The notes: a model not told the origin generated them from the sequence alone. Shown: positions 1 to 7,069, counted from the stretch's first letter. The stretch is DNA of 10,726 nucleotides from Pseudomonadota bacterium (GCA_023412175.1 JAEYOB010000531.1:1-10726), one strand, 5' to 3'. Made by a program: numbers and translations.

Positions 1-318
1 GTGCGGCACCCACGGCCGCGCCTCGAAATCAATGGGGTCCAGCTCGGCGCAGCGCCCGCCCCAGATGGGCGTGGTGCCACCCACCATGCGCAGGTTGACG
101 TCGCCCACGTCGTAGTAGGGGTGGCCGCTCGACGTGCCGGCGGCCAGCGCCTGCAGTTCCGCCTCGAAATCGGCGCCGCCGCTGTCCACCACCAGCACCT
201 CGTGGCCGCACGCCAGCAGGCGCCGCGCCAGCGTGATGCCCGCAGCCCCGGCGCCGACGATGCACACCGGCGCGTCGAACGTCTGCGGTCCGGCAAGGTC
301 TCTCAGGTCGTGCAGCAT
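1..318 (-). CDS. GMC-family FAD-dependent oxidoreductase, N-terminal part (cut by window edge)
   Basis: The 106 codons present read from an ATG at 318-316 and continue past the left edge. After a short leader comes a classic Rossmann dinucleotide-binding fold: a hydrophobic strand, then GAGAAG (residues 21-26, fitting GxGxxG), a helix, and a second strand ending VVDSGG, where the acidic residue would contact the FAD ribose. Further on, GGTTPIWGGRC followed by LDPIDF and RPWVP resembles the conserved N-terminal block of glucose-methanol-choline oxidoreductases that act on sugars or alcohols. The substrate cannot be told from this fragment, and the catalytic C-terminal His is outside the window. 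The gene is divergent from the flippase at 408, so a role in polysaccharide or sugar metabolism is plausible but inferred. The ribosome site is weak (AAAGG about 8 nt upstream). Other FAD oxidoreductases with a GMC-like N-terminus remain possible. Confidence 0.8.
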   Translation of the reverse strand, partial: MLHDLRDLAGPQTFDAPVCIVGAGAAGITLARRLLACGHEVLVVDSGGADFEAELQALAAGTSSGHPYYDVGDVNLRMVGGTTPIWGGRCAELDPIDFEARPWVPH

Positions 319-407
319 GGGGAACCTTTGACAACAACCCCCAGTCTGCGCAGCGCGGGAAGGTGGGGAGACATCGGAGAGGATAGACTTCGACCCTAGC
401 ACTCTGT

Positions 408-1817
408 ATGCGAGGCGACAACGAGGTGCGCCGCCGTCGTCGGGCGCGACCGGGAATGGGGTGGATCCCTTTGGATCAGTACGCGGGACAGCAGGCGGGC
501 GCGCCGCACACGGGCATGCTCGCGCGTGCCTTCAGGAACATGGGCAAGCTGCTGACCGGCAAGGGCGCCAGCGGCCTCATGCAGCTGGGGAGCTTCGCAC
601 TGATCGCGCGCGGGCTCGGCCCGGTCGAGTTCGGGATGTTCGCCCTGCTGCAAACGCATGTGCAGTTCCTGTCGGGCGTCGCCACCGTCCAGTCGAACCA
701 GGCGATCATCCACTACGGCGTGAAGCATCTGCTCGCCCGCGACGTCCCGGCCTTCCAGGCCACCATCAAGGCCGGCACCCTGATGGACGTGGCCGGCGCG
801 CTGGTCGCCATGGTGCTCGCCTACTTCCTCGCCCCGGCGGTGGCGCCCTTCCTGGCGTGGGACGACCGCATCGTCTTCTACGCTCAGTGCTTCACGCCGC
901 TGGCGCTGGCGAACGCCATCGCCACGCCCAAGGGCATGCTGCGCCTGTTCGACCGCTTCGACCTGCTGGCGCGGCACGTGGTGGTGACGCCCGCCGTGCG
1001 CCTCGCCGGCTGCACCATCGCCTTCCTGCTGGACGCCCCGCTGGCGGCGTATCTGGTCGTCTGGCTGGTCGCCGGCTATGCCGGCGCGGCGGTCGCGCTG
1101 GCCATGGCGTGGCGGCAGGCCGCGCGGCGCGGGCTGCTCACCGGCCTGAACACCGATCTGCGCGGGCTGTCGCAGCCCAATCCGGGGATCTGGAAGTTCA
1201 TGGCGATCTCCAACGTGCATTCGACGCTGGCGCTGGTGCCGAACTACCTGTCGGTCTTCCTGGTGGGCGGCATCGTCGGACCGGCCGCCGCCGGCCTCTA
1301 CAAGGTCGCGCGGGAAATCGGCACCGCCATGGGCAAGCCGGTGGACCTGCTCAACCAGACCCTCTACCCGGACTTGGCACGGCTCGCCTCGGCCCGCGAC
1401 TGGCACTCGCTGACGTGGATCGCCGTGCGCGCCGGCCTGATGGCCGGAGGCGCCGCGGCGCTGCTCTACCTGATCGTCCTGCTTGCCGGCGAGACCATCA
1501 TCGGCGCCCTGTTCGGCCAGGAGTTCGTCGCCGCGACGCCGGTCCTGAGCCTCCTGGTGCTGGCGACGGCCGTATCGGTCACCGTCTTCGCGGCCGAACC
1601 GGTGCTCTACGCGCTGGGCCGCCCCGACGTGCTGCTGAAGATGTCCGTGCTGGTCAACGGCGCCCTGTTCGCCCTGATGGCCTGGATGCTCCGGGAGATG
1701 GGGCTGATCGGCGCCGGCTGGGCCTCGGTGATCGTCGCCCTGCTGGGCGCCGTGCTCGCCACGCTGTGCACGCTGCTCACCCTCCGCCGGAGCGCCGCGC
1801 GGGCCGCCGCTACTTGA
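408..1817 (+). CDS. Oligosaccharide/polysaccharide flippase (Wzx-like, MOP superfamily)
   Basis: This 469-residue, strongly hydrophobic protein has roughly 12-14 evenly spaced membrane segments. It has the opening typical of polysaccharide-biosynthesis membrane proteins: an amphipathic stretch with GKGASGLMQLGSFALIAR, then LGPVEFGMFAL. This matches the Wzx/PST pattern of the MOP superfamily, whose members flip lipid-linked oligosaccharides across the inner membrane. Length and topology suit the family (usually 400-500 aa). The start is uncertain: the ATG at 408 has no good Shine-Dalgarno and adds a basic Arg-rich leader, while in-frame ATGs at 456 and 516 would begin nearer the first helix. 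The last 8 bases overlap the 3' end of the convergent gene at 1810. No glycosyltransferase lies in the window, so the transported glycan is unknown. The family call is firm and the specific substrate is not. Confidence 0.87.
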   Translation: MRGDNEVRRRRRARPGMGWIPLDQYAGQQAGAPHTGMLARAFRNMGKLLTGKGASGLMQLGSFALIARGLGPVEFGMFALLQTHVQFLSGVATVQSNQAIIHYGVKHLLARDVPAFQATIKAGTLMDVAGALVAMVLAYFLAPAVAPFLAWDDRIVFYAQCFTPLALANAIATPKGMLRLFDRFDLLARHVVVTPAVRLAGCTIAFLLDAPLAAYLVVWLVAGYAGAAVALAMAWRQAARRGLLTGLNTDLRGLSQPNPGIWKFMAISNVHSTLALVPNYLSVFLVGGIVGPAAAGLYKVAREIGTAMGKPVDLLNQTLYPDLARLASARDWHSLTWIAVRAGLMAGGAAALLYLIVLLAGETIIGALFGQEFVAATPVLSLLVLATAVSVTVFAAEPVLYALGRPDVLLKMSVLVNGALFALMAWMLREMGLIGAGWASVIVALLGAVLATLCTLLTLRRSAARAAAT

Positions 1818-2151
1818 CCTCCTGGCTGCTGAGGTCCGACGGGTTGGAGGAGCGCGTCGGCTCCTTCGGGTCGTCGGGTTCGCTCGCCAGCGGGTTGGGG
1901 CGCGGCACCGGATTGCCCTGAAGGTCGGGCGGCGCGCGGCGGACGGCGGCCAGCGCCTCGGCCAGTTCGGCTTGCCGGGTTTTGGTGCTGGTTTCCGGAT
2001 TGGGTGAGCGGATGCCCTGGGCGTTGGGCTGGGGCTCCTGGCTCTGCTGGACGTTGGGATCCTTCGCCAGCATCTCCTTCTGCCCGTCCTGGGCGAAGGC
2101 GACGGACGCCAGCAGCAGGCAGGCCGCGCTCAGCGGCAGGATCGCGCGCAT
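1810..2151 (-). CDS. Small secreted/periplasmic protein, Pro/Gln-rich, unknown function
   Basis: The product is 113 aa. It starts with a textbook Sec signal peptide (MRAILPLSAACLLLASVAFA) that would be cleaved before QDGQ. The mature part of about 93 residues is rich in Pro, Gln, Asn, Ser and charged residues (for example VQQSQEPQPN), has no Cys and no hydrophobic core, and is probably disordered. An ATG at 2151 is chosen because GGGAGGAG sits 7 nt upstream (minus strand) and the signal peptide begins exactly there. A longer reading from 2208 would put 19 non-signal residues ahead of it. The gene converges on and overlaps the flippase end by 8 bp and is divergent from the formate dehydrogenase operon. 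I do not recognise a family. Export is well supported and function is unknown. Confidence 0.74.
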   Translation of the reverse strand: MRAILPLSAACLLLASVAFAQDGQKEMLAKDPNVQQSQEPQPNAQGIRSPNPETSTKTRQAELAEALAAVRRAPPDLQGNPVPRPNPLASEPDDPKEPTRSSNPSDLSSQEVK

Positions 2152-2158
2152 GGGAAAG

Positions 2159-2166
2159 CTCCTCCC
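2159..2166 (-). promoter_or_regulatory. Shine-Dalgarno GGGAGGAG fixing the start at 2151
   Basis: On the minus strand GGGAGGAG lies 7 nt before the ATG at 2151-2149, which selects this start over the longer reading frame from 2208. Confidence 0.75.
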
Positions 2167-2189
2167 GAAGACGGAACAGGTCGCCTGAA

Positions 2190-2227
2190 CAACAGCCGCC
2201 GGGACCAAGTCTCCCGTCCGGCTGTTG
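2190..2227. repeat. 38-bp inverted repeat in the divergent gap before the fdh operon
   Basis: Perfect 9-bp arms CAACAGCCG (2190-2198) and CGGCTGTTG (2219-2227) enclose a second inner pair CGGGA (2200-2204) and TCCCG (2212-2216) around a 7-nt loop, separated by a 1/2-nt internal bulge. The element lies between the divergent starts at 2151 and 2235, and its right arm ends 7 nt before the ATG at 2235. No T-run follows on either strand, so it is not an intrinsic terminator. It could be an operator for a dimeric regulator, or an RNA hairpin in the fdh leader affecting translation of the first gene. The structure is seen directly and the role is inferred. Confidence 0.7.
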
Positions 2228-2234
2228 CCATGGC

Positions 2235-2747
2235 ATGGAGATCACGGAAAGCAGGACCGTCGGGGTGGTGGGGGAGCGCCGGCAGACCGGCAACGTCTGG
2301 CAGCCGGAGCGCTGGAGCGCGGTCGCCGTGCTGCCCGGCCAGCCGGACGCGGCTCCGTGGACGGTGCTGGAGTCCGGCGAGGGCTGGGCGCGCTGCTATG
2401 CCGGCGCCGCCGACGTCACGCTGTTCGCCAGCGAGACCGACAACTACAGGCACAATCTCGGCGGGCCGCGGCCGGCTGTCTTCGTAATCCTGCGCCGCGA
2501 CGGGGCCGAACCGGGCCTGCGGCTGCTCGCCGTCACGGTCGATCCGGGGGAGATCGACGCCCACTCCGACGCCGGCGACGACCTGATCGAGGCGTTGCCC
2601 CTGCCGCCCGGCCTCGCCGCGTGGATGCGGGAGTTCGTGGAACGGCATCACGTCGAGCGTCCCTTCCACAAGCGCCGGCGCGACCGCGCCGACCCGGAGG
2701 CGCTGGCGCGCCGCCCGATCCTTCATACGGAGCAGGACGATGGCTGA
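2235..2747 (+). CDS. DUF3305 domain protein, formate dehydrogenase accessory
   Basis: This soluble protein of 170 aa begins with an ERR (about residues 15-17) followed by VWQPERWSAVAVLPG, the opening typical of DUF3305. The domain continues through a CYAGAADVTLFASETDNYRHNL segment region and PAVFVILRR, and ends in a helical Trp/Arg-rich section. DUF3305 proteins are known mainly as genomic partners of respiratory formate dehydrogenases in alpha- and betaproteobacteria, and their molecular role is not established to my knowledge. The ATG at 2235 gives the usual short lead-in before the conserved block but lacks a Shine-Dalgarno. GTG at 2265, with AGGA 8 nt upstream, is an alternative giving 160 aa. 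The gene overlaps the next one by 8 bp, so the two are probably translationally coupled. It is the first gene of the fdh operon, and a large inverted repeat stands just before it. Confidence 0.85.
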   Translation: MEITESRTVGVVGERRQTGNVWQPERWSAVAVLPGQPDAAPWTVLESGEGWARCYAGAADVTLFASETDNYRHNLGGPRPAVFVILRRDGAEPGLRLLAVTVDPGEIDAHSDAGDDLIEALPLPPGLAAWMREFVERHHVERPFHKRRRDRADPEALARRPILHTEQDDG

Positions 2748-3255
2748 AACGGAAGGCTTCCTCGGCCGCTGGTCGCGCCTGAAACGGGAATCGGAGCAGC
2801 CGCAGGCGGGGGAAAATCGGGCGGAGGACGTGCCGCCGGAAGACGCATCGCCGCCGGAAGCCCTCCGGGAGGAGCCGGAGCGCGAACCGCTTCCACCGAT
2901 CGAGAGCCTGGGCGCCGACAGCGACTACACGCGCTTCCTCGCCCCCGACGTGCCGGTGGAGCTGACGCGGCTGGCCTTGCGCAAGGCGTGGGTCAGCGAC
3001 CCGAAGATCGCCGATTTCCGCGGCTTCGCCGAGTACGACTGGGACTGCAACGCGCCCGGCTACGGCCAGCTGCGGCCGACCGACAACATCCGCGACCTGC
3101 TGGACGCCGTGTTCGGCGATACCCCGCCGGAGCCCCCCGAACCCGTCCCGGTGGCGGAGGAACCTGCCGAAACGCCGATCGCCGCCGCCGGGGGAAGCCC
3201 CGCTCCGGAACAGCGCGAACAGGGCAGCGAGACATCCGACGCGCAGCGCTGTTGA
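2740..3255 (+). CDS. DUF3306 domain protein, formate dehydrogenase accessory
   Basis: This 171-aa protein has the DUF3306 layout: an N-terminal FLGRWSRLKRE (residues 7-17), a low-complexity acidic/proline-rich linker (about 18-60), then the conserved core from about residue 62. The core carries DYTRFL, VPVELTRLALRKAW, DPKIADF and YDWDCN (99-104). A second acidic, proline-rich tail follows from about 127. No signal peptide or membrane helix is visible, so it is probably cytoplasmic. DUF3306 is known as a companion of DUF3305 and formate dehydrogenase, without an assigned activity that I can name. The ATG at 2740 overlaps the preceding stop by 8 bp, with AGGA close upstream. Disordered flanks around a small conserved core suggest an adaptor or assembly role, which is inference. 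Confidence 0.85.
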   Translation: MAETEGFLGRWSRLKRESEQPQAGENRAEDVPPEDASPPEALREEPEREPLPPIESLGADSDYTRFLAPDVPVELTRLALRKAWVSDPKIADFRGFAEYDWDCNAPGYGQLRPTDNIRDLLDAVFGDTPPEPPEPVPVAEEPAETPIAAAGGSPAPEQREQGSETSDAQRC

Positions 3256-3292
3256 CGCTTTTTGAGAGCAGCGGGGCAACACGAGAGAGCGG

Positions 3293-3949
3293 ATGGCGGT
3301 GCTTTCCGAACGGATGGTGGTGGACGAGGCTGACCGGCTGCGGGCGCAGGCGTACACGCTGCTGGCGCAATTCCTTGCGCGCCCGCCGTCGCGGGCGCTG
3401 CTGGACGCCGCCGGGGCGCTGAGCGGCGACTCCTCTCCCATGGGCCGCGCGCTGGATGCACTGGGCACCGCCGCCCGCAATCCCTCCGAAGACGACGCCG
3501 AACGCGAGTTCAACGCGCTGTTCATCGGCGTGGTGCGCGGCGAACTGGTCCCGTACGGCTCCTATTACCGGGCCGGCTGCCTGAACGACCGGCCGCTCGC
3601 CGAGGTGCGCGGCGACCTGCGCGTCCTGGGCTTCGAGCGCTCGCCCGGCGTGGCCGAGCCGGAAGACCACATCGCCACCCTGTGCGAGGTCATGGCGGCG
3701 CTGGTCGAAGACTCCGGCCTGCCCGCCCAGAAACGTTTCTTCGACCGCCATCTGGCGCCGTGGGCCGGCCGCTTCTTCGCCGACCTGGAGCGCGCCGGGG
3801 CGGGGCGGCTGTACCGGCCGCTGGGCACCGTCGGCCGGCTGTTCATGACCATCGAAACCGACGCCTTCGCCATGCTTGCGGCGCCGGGACACGACGCGAG
3901 GCAGGGAGGATATTCCGATGACGCAGGACGGGAACAAGCCCGGGCTTGA
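3293..3949 (+). CDS. TorD/DmsD-family redox enzyme maturation chaperone
   Basis: This 218-aa, mainly helical cytoplasmic protein has the hallmarks of the TorD family. EFNALF (72-77) corresponds to the conserved E-x3-LF motif, PYGSYYRAG starts at residue 87, and PEDHIA (His126) corresponds to the family's P-x-D-H signature. A long C-terminal helix pair follows (FFDRHLAPW). Such chaperones bind Tat signal peptides of molybdoenzymes, delay export and assist insertion of the molybdenum cofactor. Its place directly before the Tat-signal genes makes FdhA the obvious client. The ATG at 3293 has GAGAG close upstream, and an in-frame ATG at 3314 is the less likely alternative. Only 37 bp separate it from DUF3306, and its last 32 bp overlap the next gene. 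It is related to, but not the same family as, FdhE or FdhD. Confidence 0.88.
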   Translation: MAVLSERMVVDEADRLRAQAYTLLAQFLARPPSRALLDAAGALSGDSSPMGRALDALGTAARNPSEDDAEREFNALFIGVVRGELVPYGSYYRAGCLNDRPLAEVRGDLRVLGFERSPGVAEPEDHIATLCEVMAALVEDSGLPAQKRFFDRHLAPWAGRFFADLERAGAGRLYRPLGTVGRLFMTIETDAFAMLAAPGHDARQGGYSDDAGREQARA

Positions 3950-4115
3950 CCGGCGCGACCTGCTGAAGGCCCTGGGGCTCGGTGCCGCCGGTGCGGCGGC
4001 CGTGGCGGCGGCGCCCACCGTGGCGGAGGCCGCCGAGACGCCGCAGGAGCAGGTCAAGCAGCGCTACAGCGAGACCGAACACGTCAAGCGCTTCTATGCC
4101 CTGAACCGTCTGTGA
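3918..4115 (+). CDS. Small twin-arginine signal protein of the formate dehydrogenase region
   Basis: The product is 65 aa. It has a Tat motif DRRDLLKALG (twin Arg at 12-13), then an Ala/Gly-rich hydrophobic stretch and AEAAET as a likely cleavage or membrane-exit zone, and a polar C-terminus SETEHVKRFYALNRL. Short Tat-type proteins with this EHVKxFYxxxR ending are a recognised family found just upstream of respiratory formate dehydrogenase catalytic subunits. Their function is unresolved. The ATG at 3918 has a strong Shine-Dalgarno (AGGGAGGA, 3903-3910, 7 nt away) lying inside the end of the chaperone gene, so this frame is really translated. The gene overlaps the chaperone by 32 bp and precedes fdhA by 28 bp. 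The mature part may be a tiny extra subunit or a Tat-targeting helper, which is inference. Confidence 0.86.
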   Translation: MTQDGNKPGLDRRDLLKALGLGAAGAAAVAAAPTVAEAAETPQEQVKQRYSETEHVKRFYALNRL

Positions 4116-4130
4116 GGGCCCCTGTGAGGG
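4110..4130. repeat. Tandem 9-bp repeat CTGTGAGGG
   Basis: CTGTGAGGG occurs at 4110-4118 and again at 4122-4130, a 12-bp period. The first copy contains the stop codon of the 65-aa Tat protein, and the second runs into the fdhA Shine-Dalgarno. It is probably a small slipped duplication. Confidence 0.6.
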
Positions 4131-4136
4131 GAGGAG
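4119..4136 (+). promoter_or_regulatory. fdhA Shine-Dalgarno with a small overlapping hairpin
   Basis: The fdhA ribosome site GGGAGGAG (4129-4136) lies 7 nt before the ATG at 4144. CCCCT (4119-4123) can pair with AGGGG (4127-4131) around a 3-nt loop, which would cover the first bases of the site. The ribosome site is solid. The hairpin is short and a regulatory role is only possible. Confidence 0.55.
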
Positions 4137-4143
4137 ACCGGCC

Positions 4144-7041
4144 ATGTTGATCAAGCGTTCCTCCGGGACCGCCCCGCGCGGGCACCTCGCGCGCTCCCTG
4201 GCATCCGGTGTCGGCGGAAGCGTCAGCCGGCGCGGCTTCCTGCAAAGCTCCGGCCTTGCGGCGGGCGGCATGGCGGCGCTGGGCGCGCTGCCGGCGGCGA
4301 TGATCCGCAAGGCGGAGGCGGCGGGGCCCATCCCCGGCGCCGAGGTGGTGACGCGCAAGAACATCTGCACCCACTGCTCGGTCGGCTGCACGGTGATCGC
4401 CGAGATCCAGAACGGCGTGTGGACCGGCCAGGAGCCGGGCTGGGAAAGCCCGATCAGCCAGGGCACGCACTGCGCCAAGGGCGCCTCGGTGCGCGAGCTG
4501 ACCACCGGCGAGCGGCGGGTGAAGTACCCGCTGAAGCTGGTGGACGGCGAGTGGAAGCGCCTGACCTGGGATCAGGCCATCGAGGAGATCGGCGACAAGC
4601 TCATGGAGATCCGCCAGAAATCCGGCCCCGACGCGGTGTTCTGGCTGGGCTCGGCCAAGTTCTCCAACGAGGGGTCGTACCTGTACCGCAAGCTGGCGGC
4701 GTTCTGGGGCACCAACAACGTCGACCATCAGGCGCGCATCTGCCACTCCACCACGGTCGCCGGCGTGGCGAACACGTGGGGGTACGGCGCGATGACCAAC
4801 TCCTACAACGACATCCAGAACTCCAAGTGCCTGGTCATCATCGGCGGCAACCCGGCCGAGGCGCACCCGGTGTCCATGCAGCACATGCTGCGCGGCAAGG
4901 AACGCAACCGCGCCCCCTTCATCGTCATCGACCCCCGCTTCACCCGCACCGCCGCGCACGCCACCGAATACGTGCGCATCCGGCCCGGCACCGACATCCC
5001 GGTGGTCTGGGGCATCCTCTGGCACGTCTTCGAGAACGGCTGGGACGACAAGGAGTACATCCGCCAGCGCGTCTACGGCATGGATCAGGTCCGCGCCGAG
5101 GTGAAGAAGTGGACCCCGCAGGAGGTCGAGCGCGTCTCCGGCGTTCCCGGCGAGCAGTTGAAGCGCGTCGCCGAGGCCATGGCGAAGAACAAGCCGTCCA
5201 CCCTGATCTGGTGCATGGGGGCGACGCAGAAGACCGTCGGCACCGCCAACGTCCGCGCCTTCAGCATCCTGCAGCTGGCGCTGGGCAACATCGGCATCGA
5301 GGGCGGCGGCGCCAACATCTACCGCGGCCACTGCAACGTGCAGGGCGCCACCGACTTCGGCCTCGACGTCTCCACCCTGCCCTCCTACTACGGGCTGGCC
5401 GAGGGCGCCTGGAAGCATTTCTGCCGCGCCTGGGAGGTGGACTACGAGTGGATGAAGAGCCGCTTCGCCTCCAAGGAGCTGATGGAAGCCAAGGGAATCC
5501 CGACCACCCGCTGGTTCGACGCGGTGCTGGCCAAGAAGGAGGACCTGGAGCAGCCCGACAACCTCAAGGCCATGATGTGCTTCGGCCACGGCGGCAACAC
5601 CGTCACCCGCATGCCGGAGATGGTGAAGGGCCTGGAGAAGCTGGAACTGCTGGTCATCGCCGACCCGCACCCGACCACCTTCGCGGCGATCAGCGCCCGG
5701 CGCAACGGCAGCTACATCCTCCCGGCCTGCACGCAGTTCGAGACCGACGGCTCGCGCACCTGCTCGAACCGCTCCATGCAGTGGGGCGAGAAGGTGGTCG
5801 AACCGATCTTCGAGTCCAAGGACGACTACACCATCATCTACCTGCTGGCGAAGAAGCTCGGCTTCGCCGACGAGATGTTCAAGCACATCACGGTGGAGGG
5901 CACGCGCCCGGTGCCGGAGGACATCCTGCGCGAGATGAACCGCAGCTGCCTGTCCACCGGCTACACCGGCCAGTCGCCGGAGCGCCTGAAGCTGCACATG
6001 AAGCATCAGGCCGACTTCGACAAGATCACCATGCGGGCCGAGAGCGGCCCCTGCAAGGGCGAGTACTACGGCCTGCCCTGGCCGTGCTGGGGCCATCCGG
6101 AGCTGAAGCACCCCGGTTCGGCCATCCTCTACGACACCTCCAAGCACGTCATGGAGGGCGGCGGCGTGTTCCGCGCCCGCTTCGGCGTCGAGCGCGAAGG
6201 CGTCACCCTGCTGGCCGAGGGATCCTACTCCAAGGGCTCGGAGATCCAGGACGGGTACCCCGAGTTCACCATGGCCGTGCTGAAGAAGCTGGGCTGGGAC
6301 AAGGACCTGACGCCCGAGGAGATGCGCGTCATCAACGCCGTCGGCGGCGACAAGGTGGACGAGGTGAGCTGGCAGACCGACCTGTCCATGGGCATCATCC
6401 GCGTGGCGCTCAAGCACGGCTGCTCGCCGCACGGCAACGCCAAGGCGCGGGCGTCGGCCTGGAACCTGCCCGACCCGGTGCCGGTGCACCGCGAGCCGAT
6501 CTACACGCCGCGCAAGGATCTGGTGTCGCAGTACCCGGCAATTCCTGATCGCCGCGACTTCCGCCTGCCGCAGCTGGCCAAGTCGCTGCAGGCCGGCGCC
6601 GTCGAGAAGGACATCCCATCCAAGTTCCCGTTCATCCTCACCTCCGGCCGGCTGGTCGAGTACGAGGGCGGCGGCGAGGAGACGCGCTCGAACCGTTGGC
6701 TTGCAGAACTGCAGCAGTCGATGTTCGCCGAGATCAACACCAGGGACGCCGAGCGTCTTGGCATCCGGAACGATGGTTGGGTCTGGGTGTACGGTCCGGA
6801 GAACAATTCCAAGGCCAAGGTGCGGGCGCTGGTCACCAACCGGGTAGGGCCGGGCACGGTGTTCATGCCCTTCCACTTCTCCGGCTACTGGCAGGGAGAG
6901 AGCCAGCGCGCCGCGTACCCGCCGGGAACCGACCCGATCGTCCTGGGTGAGCCGGCCAACGGCGTGACGACCTACGGCTACGACCCGGTGACGTTCATGC
7001 AGGAAACCAAGGTCACGCTGTGCCGCGTGGAACCCGCTTGA
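4144..7041 (+). CDS. fdhA: Formate dehydrogenase catalytic (alpha) subunit, Mo/W-bis-MGD, Tat-exported
   Basis: This 965-aa molybdopterin oxidoreductase oxidises formate to CO2 on the periplasmic side. The N-terminus has a Tat signal SRRGFLQSSG (twin Arg 29-30) with likely cleavage near residues 57-60. A [4Fe-4S] site follows: C75, C78, C82 and C110, then a Lys at 112. The active-site segment ARICHSTTVAG carries Cys200 and His201, where E. coli FdnG and FdhF have selenocysteine-His, so this is a Cys-type enzyme. RGHCNVQG (Arg394) matches the conserved catalytic Arg region of FdhF. A C-terminal molybdopterin-dinucleotide domain spans about 828-962. Length is close to the roughly 1000 aa of FdnG-type subunits. 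The start has a strong ribosome site, and fdhB follows 28 bp downstream. Mo versus W cannot be read from sequence. The best family match is the membrane-bound FDH-N/FDH3 type rather than the NAD-linked soluble type, because no diaphorase genes are present and a cytochrome b subunit is. Confidence 0.95.
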   Translation: MLIKRSSGTAPRGHLARSLASGVGGSVSRRGFLQSSGLAAGGMAALGALPAAMIRKAEAAGPIPGAEVVTRKNICTHCSVGCTVIAEIQNGVWTGQEPGWESPISQGTHCAKGASVRELTTGERRVKYPLKLVDGEWKRLTWDQAIEEIGDKLMEIRQKSGPDAVFWLGSAKFSNEGSYLYRKLAAFWGTNNVDHQARICHSTTVAGVANTWGYGAMTNSYNDIQNSKCLVIIGGNPAEAHPVSMQHMLRGKERNRAPFIVIDPRFTRTAAHATEYVRIRPGTDIPVVWGILWHVFENGWDDKEYIRQRVYGMDQVRAEVKKWTPQEVERVSGVPGEQLKRVAEAMAKNKPSTLIWCMGATQKTVGTANVRAFSILQLALGNIGIEGGGANIYRGHCNVQGATDFGLDVSTLPSYYGLAEGAWKHFCRAWEVDYEWMKSRFASKELMEAKGIPTTRWFDAVLAKKEDLEQPDNLKAMMCFGHGGNTVTRMPEMVKGLEKLELLVIADPHPTTFAAISARRNGSYILPACTQFETDGSRTCSNRSMQWGEKVVEPIFESKDDYTIIYLLAKKLGFADEMFKHITVEGTRPVPEDILREMNRSCLSTGYTGQSPERLKLHMKHQADFDKITMRAESGPCKGEYYGLPWPCWGHPELKHPGSAILYDTSKHVMEGGGVFRARFGVEREGVTLLAEGSYSKGSEIQDGYPEFTMAVLKKLGWDKDLTPEEMRVINAVGGDKVDEVSWQTDLSMGIIRVALKHGCSPHGNAKARASAWNLPDPVPVHREPIYTPRKDLVSQYPAIPDRRDFRLPQLAKSLQAGAVEKDIPSKFPFILTSGRLVEYEGGGEETRSNRWLAELQQSMFAEINTRDAERLGIRNDGWVWVYGPENNSKAKVRALVTNRVGPGTVFMPFHFSGYWQGESQRAAYPPGTDPIVLGEPANGVTTYGYDPVTFMQETKVTLCRVEPA

Positions 7042-7069
7042 TGGCCGGCGTGACGGGAGGACCTATCCA

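Noticed and set aside
328..333. TTGACA resembling a -35 box before the flippase
   Set aside because: No acceptable -10 hexamer lies 16-18 bp downstream (the sequence there is GC-rich), so I do not call a promoter.
396..1406. Minus-strand open frame of 336 codons opposite the flippase, and a plus-strand +1 frame from 461 to 1921
   Set aside because: Both have Arg/Gly/His-rich compositions without hydrophobic cores. The 408-1817 frame has the coherent membrane-protein pattern.
3247..3278. Possible hairpin with a TTTTT run between DUF3306 and the chaperone gene, resembling a terminator
   Set aside because: The arms are only 5 bp and the T-run is in the loop, not after the stem. The genes are clearly one operon.
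4084..6876. A 930-codon open frame on the minus strand opposite fdhA
   Set aside because: It lies fully antisense to a securely identified enzyme. Its translation is a low-complexity His/Leu/Gly/Arg/Val-rich chain typical of the complement of GC-rich codons, with no domain I recognise.
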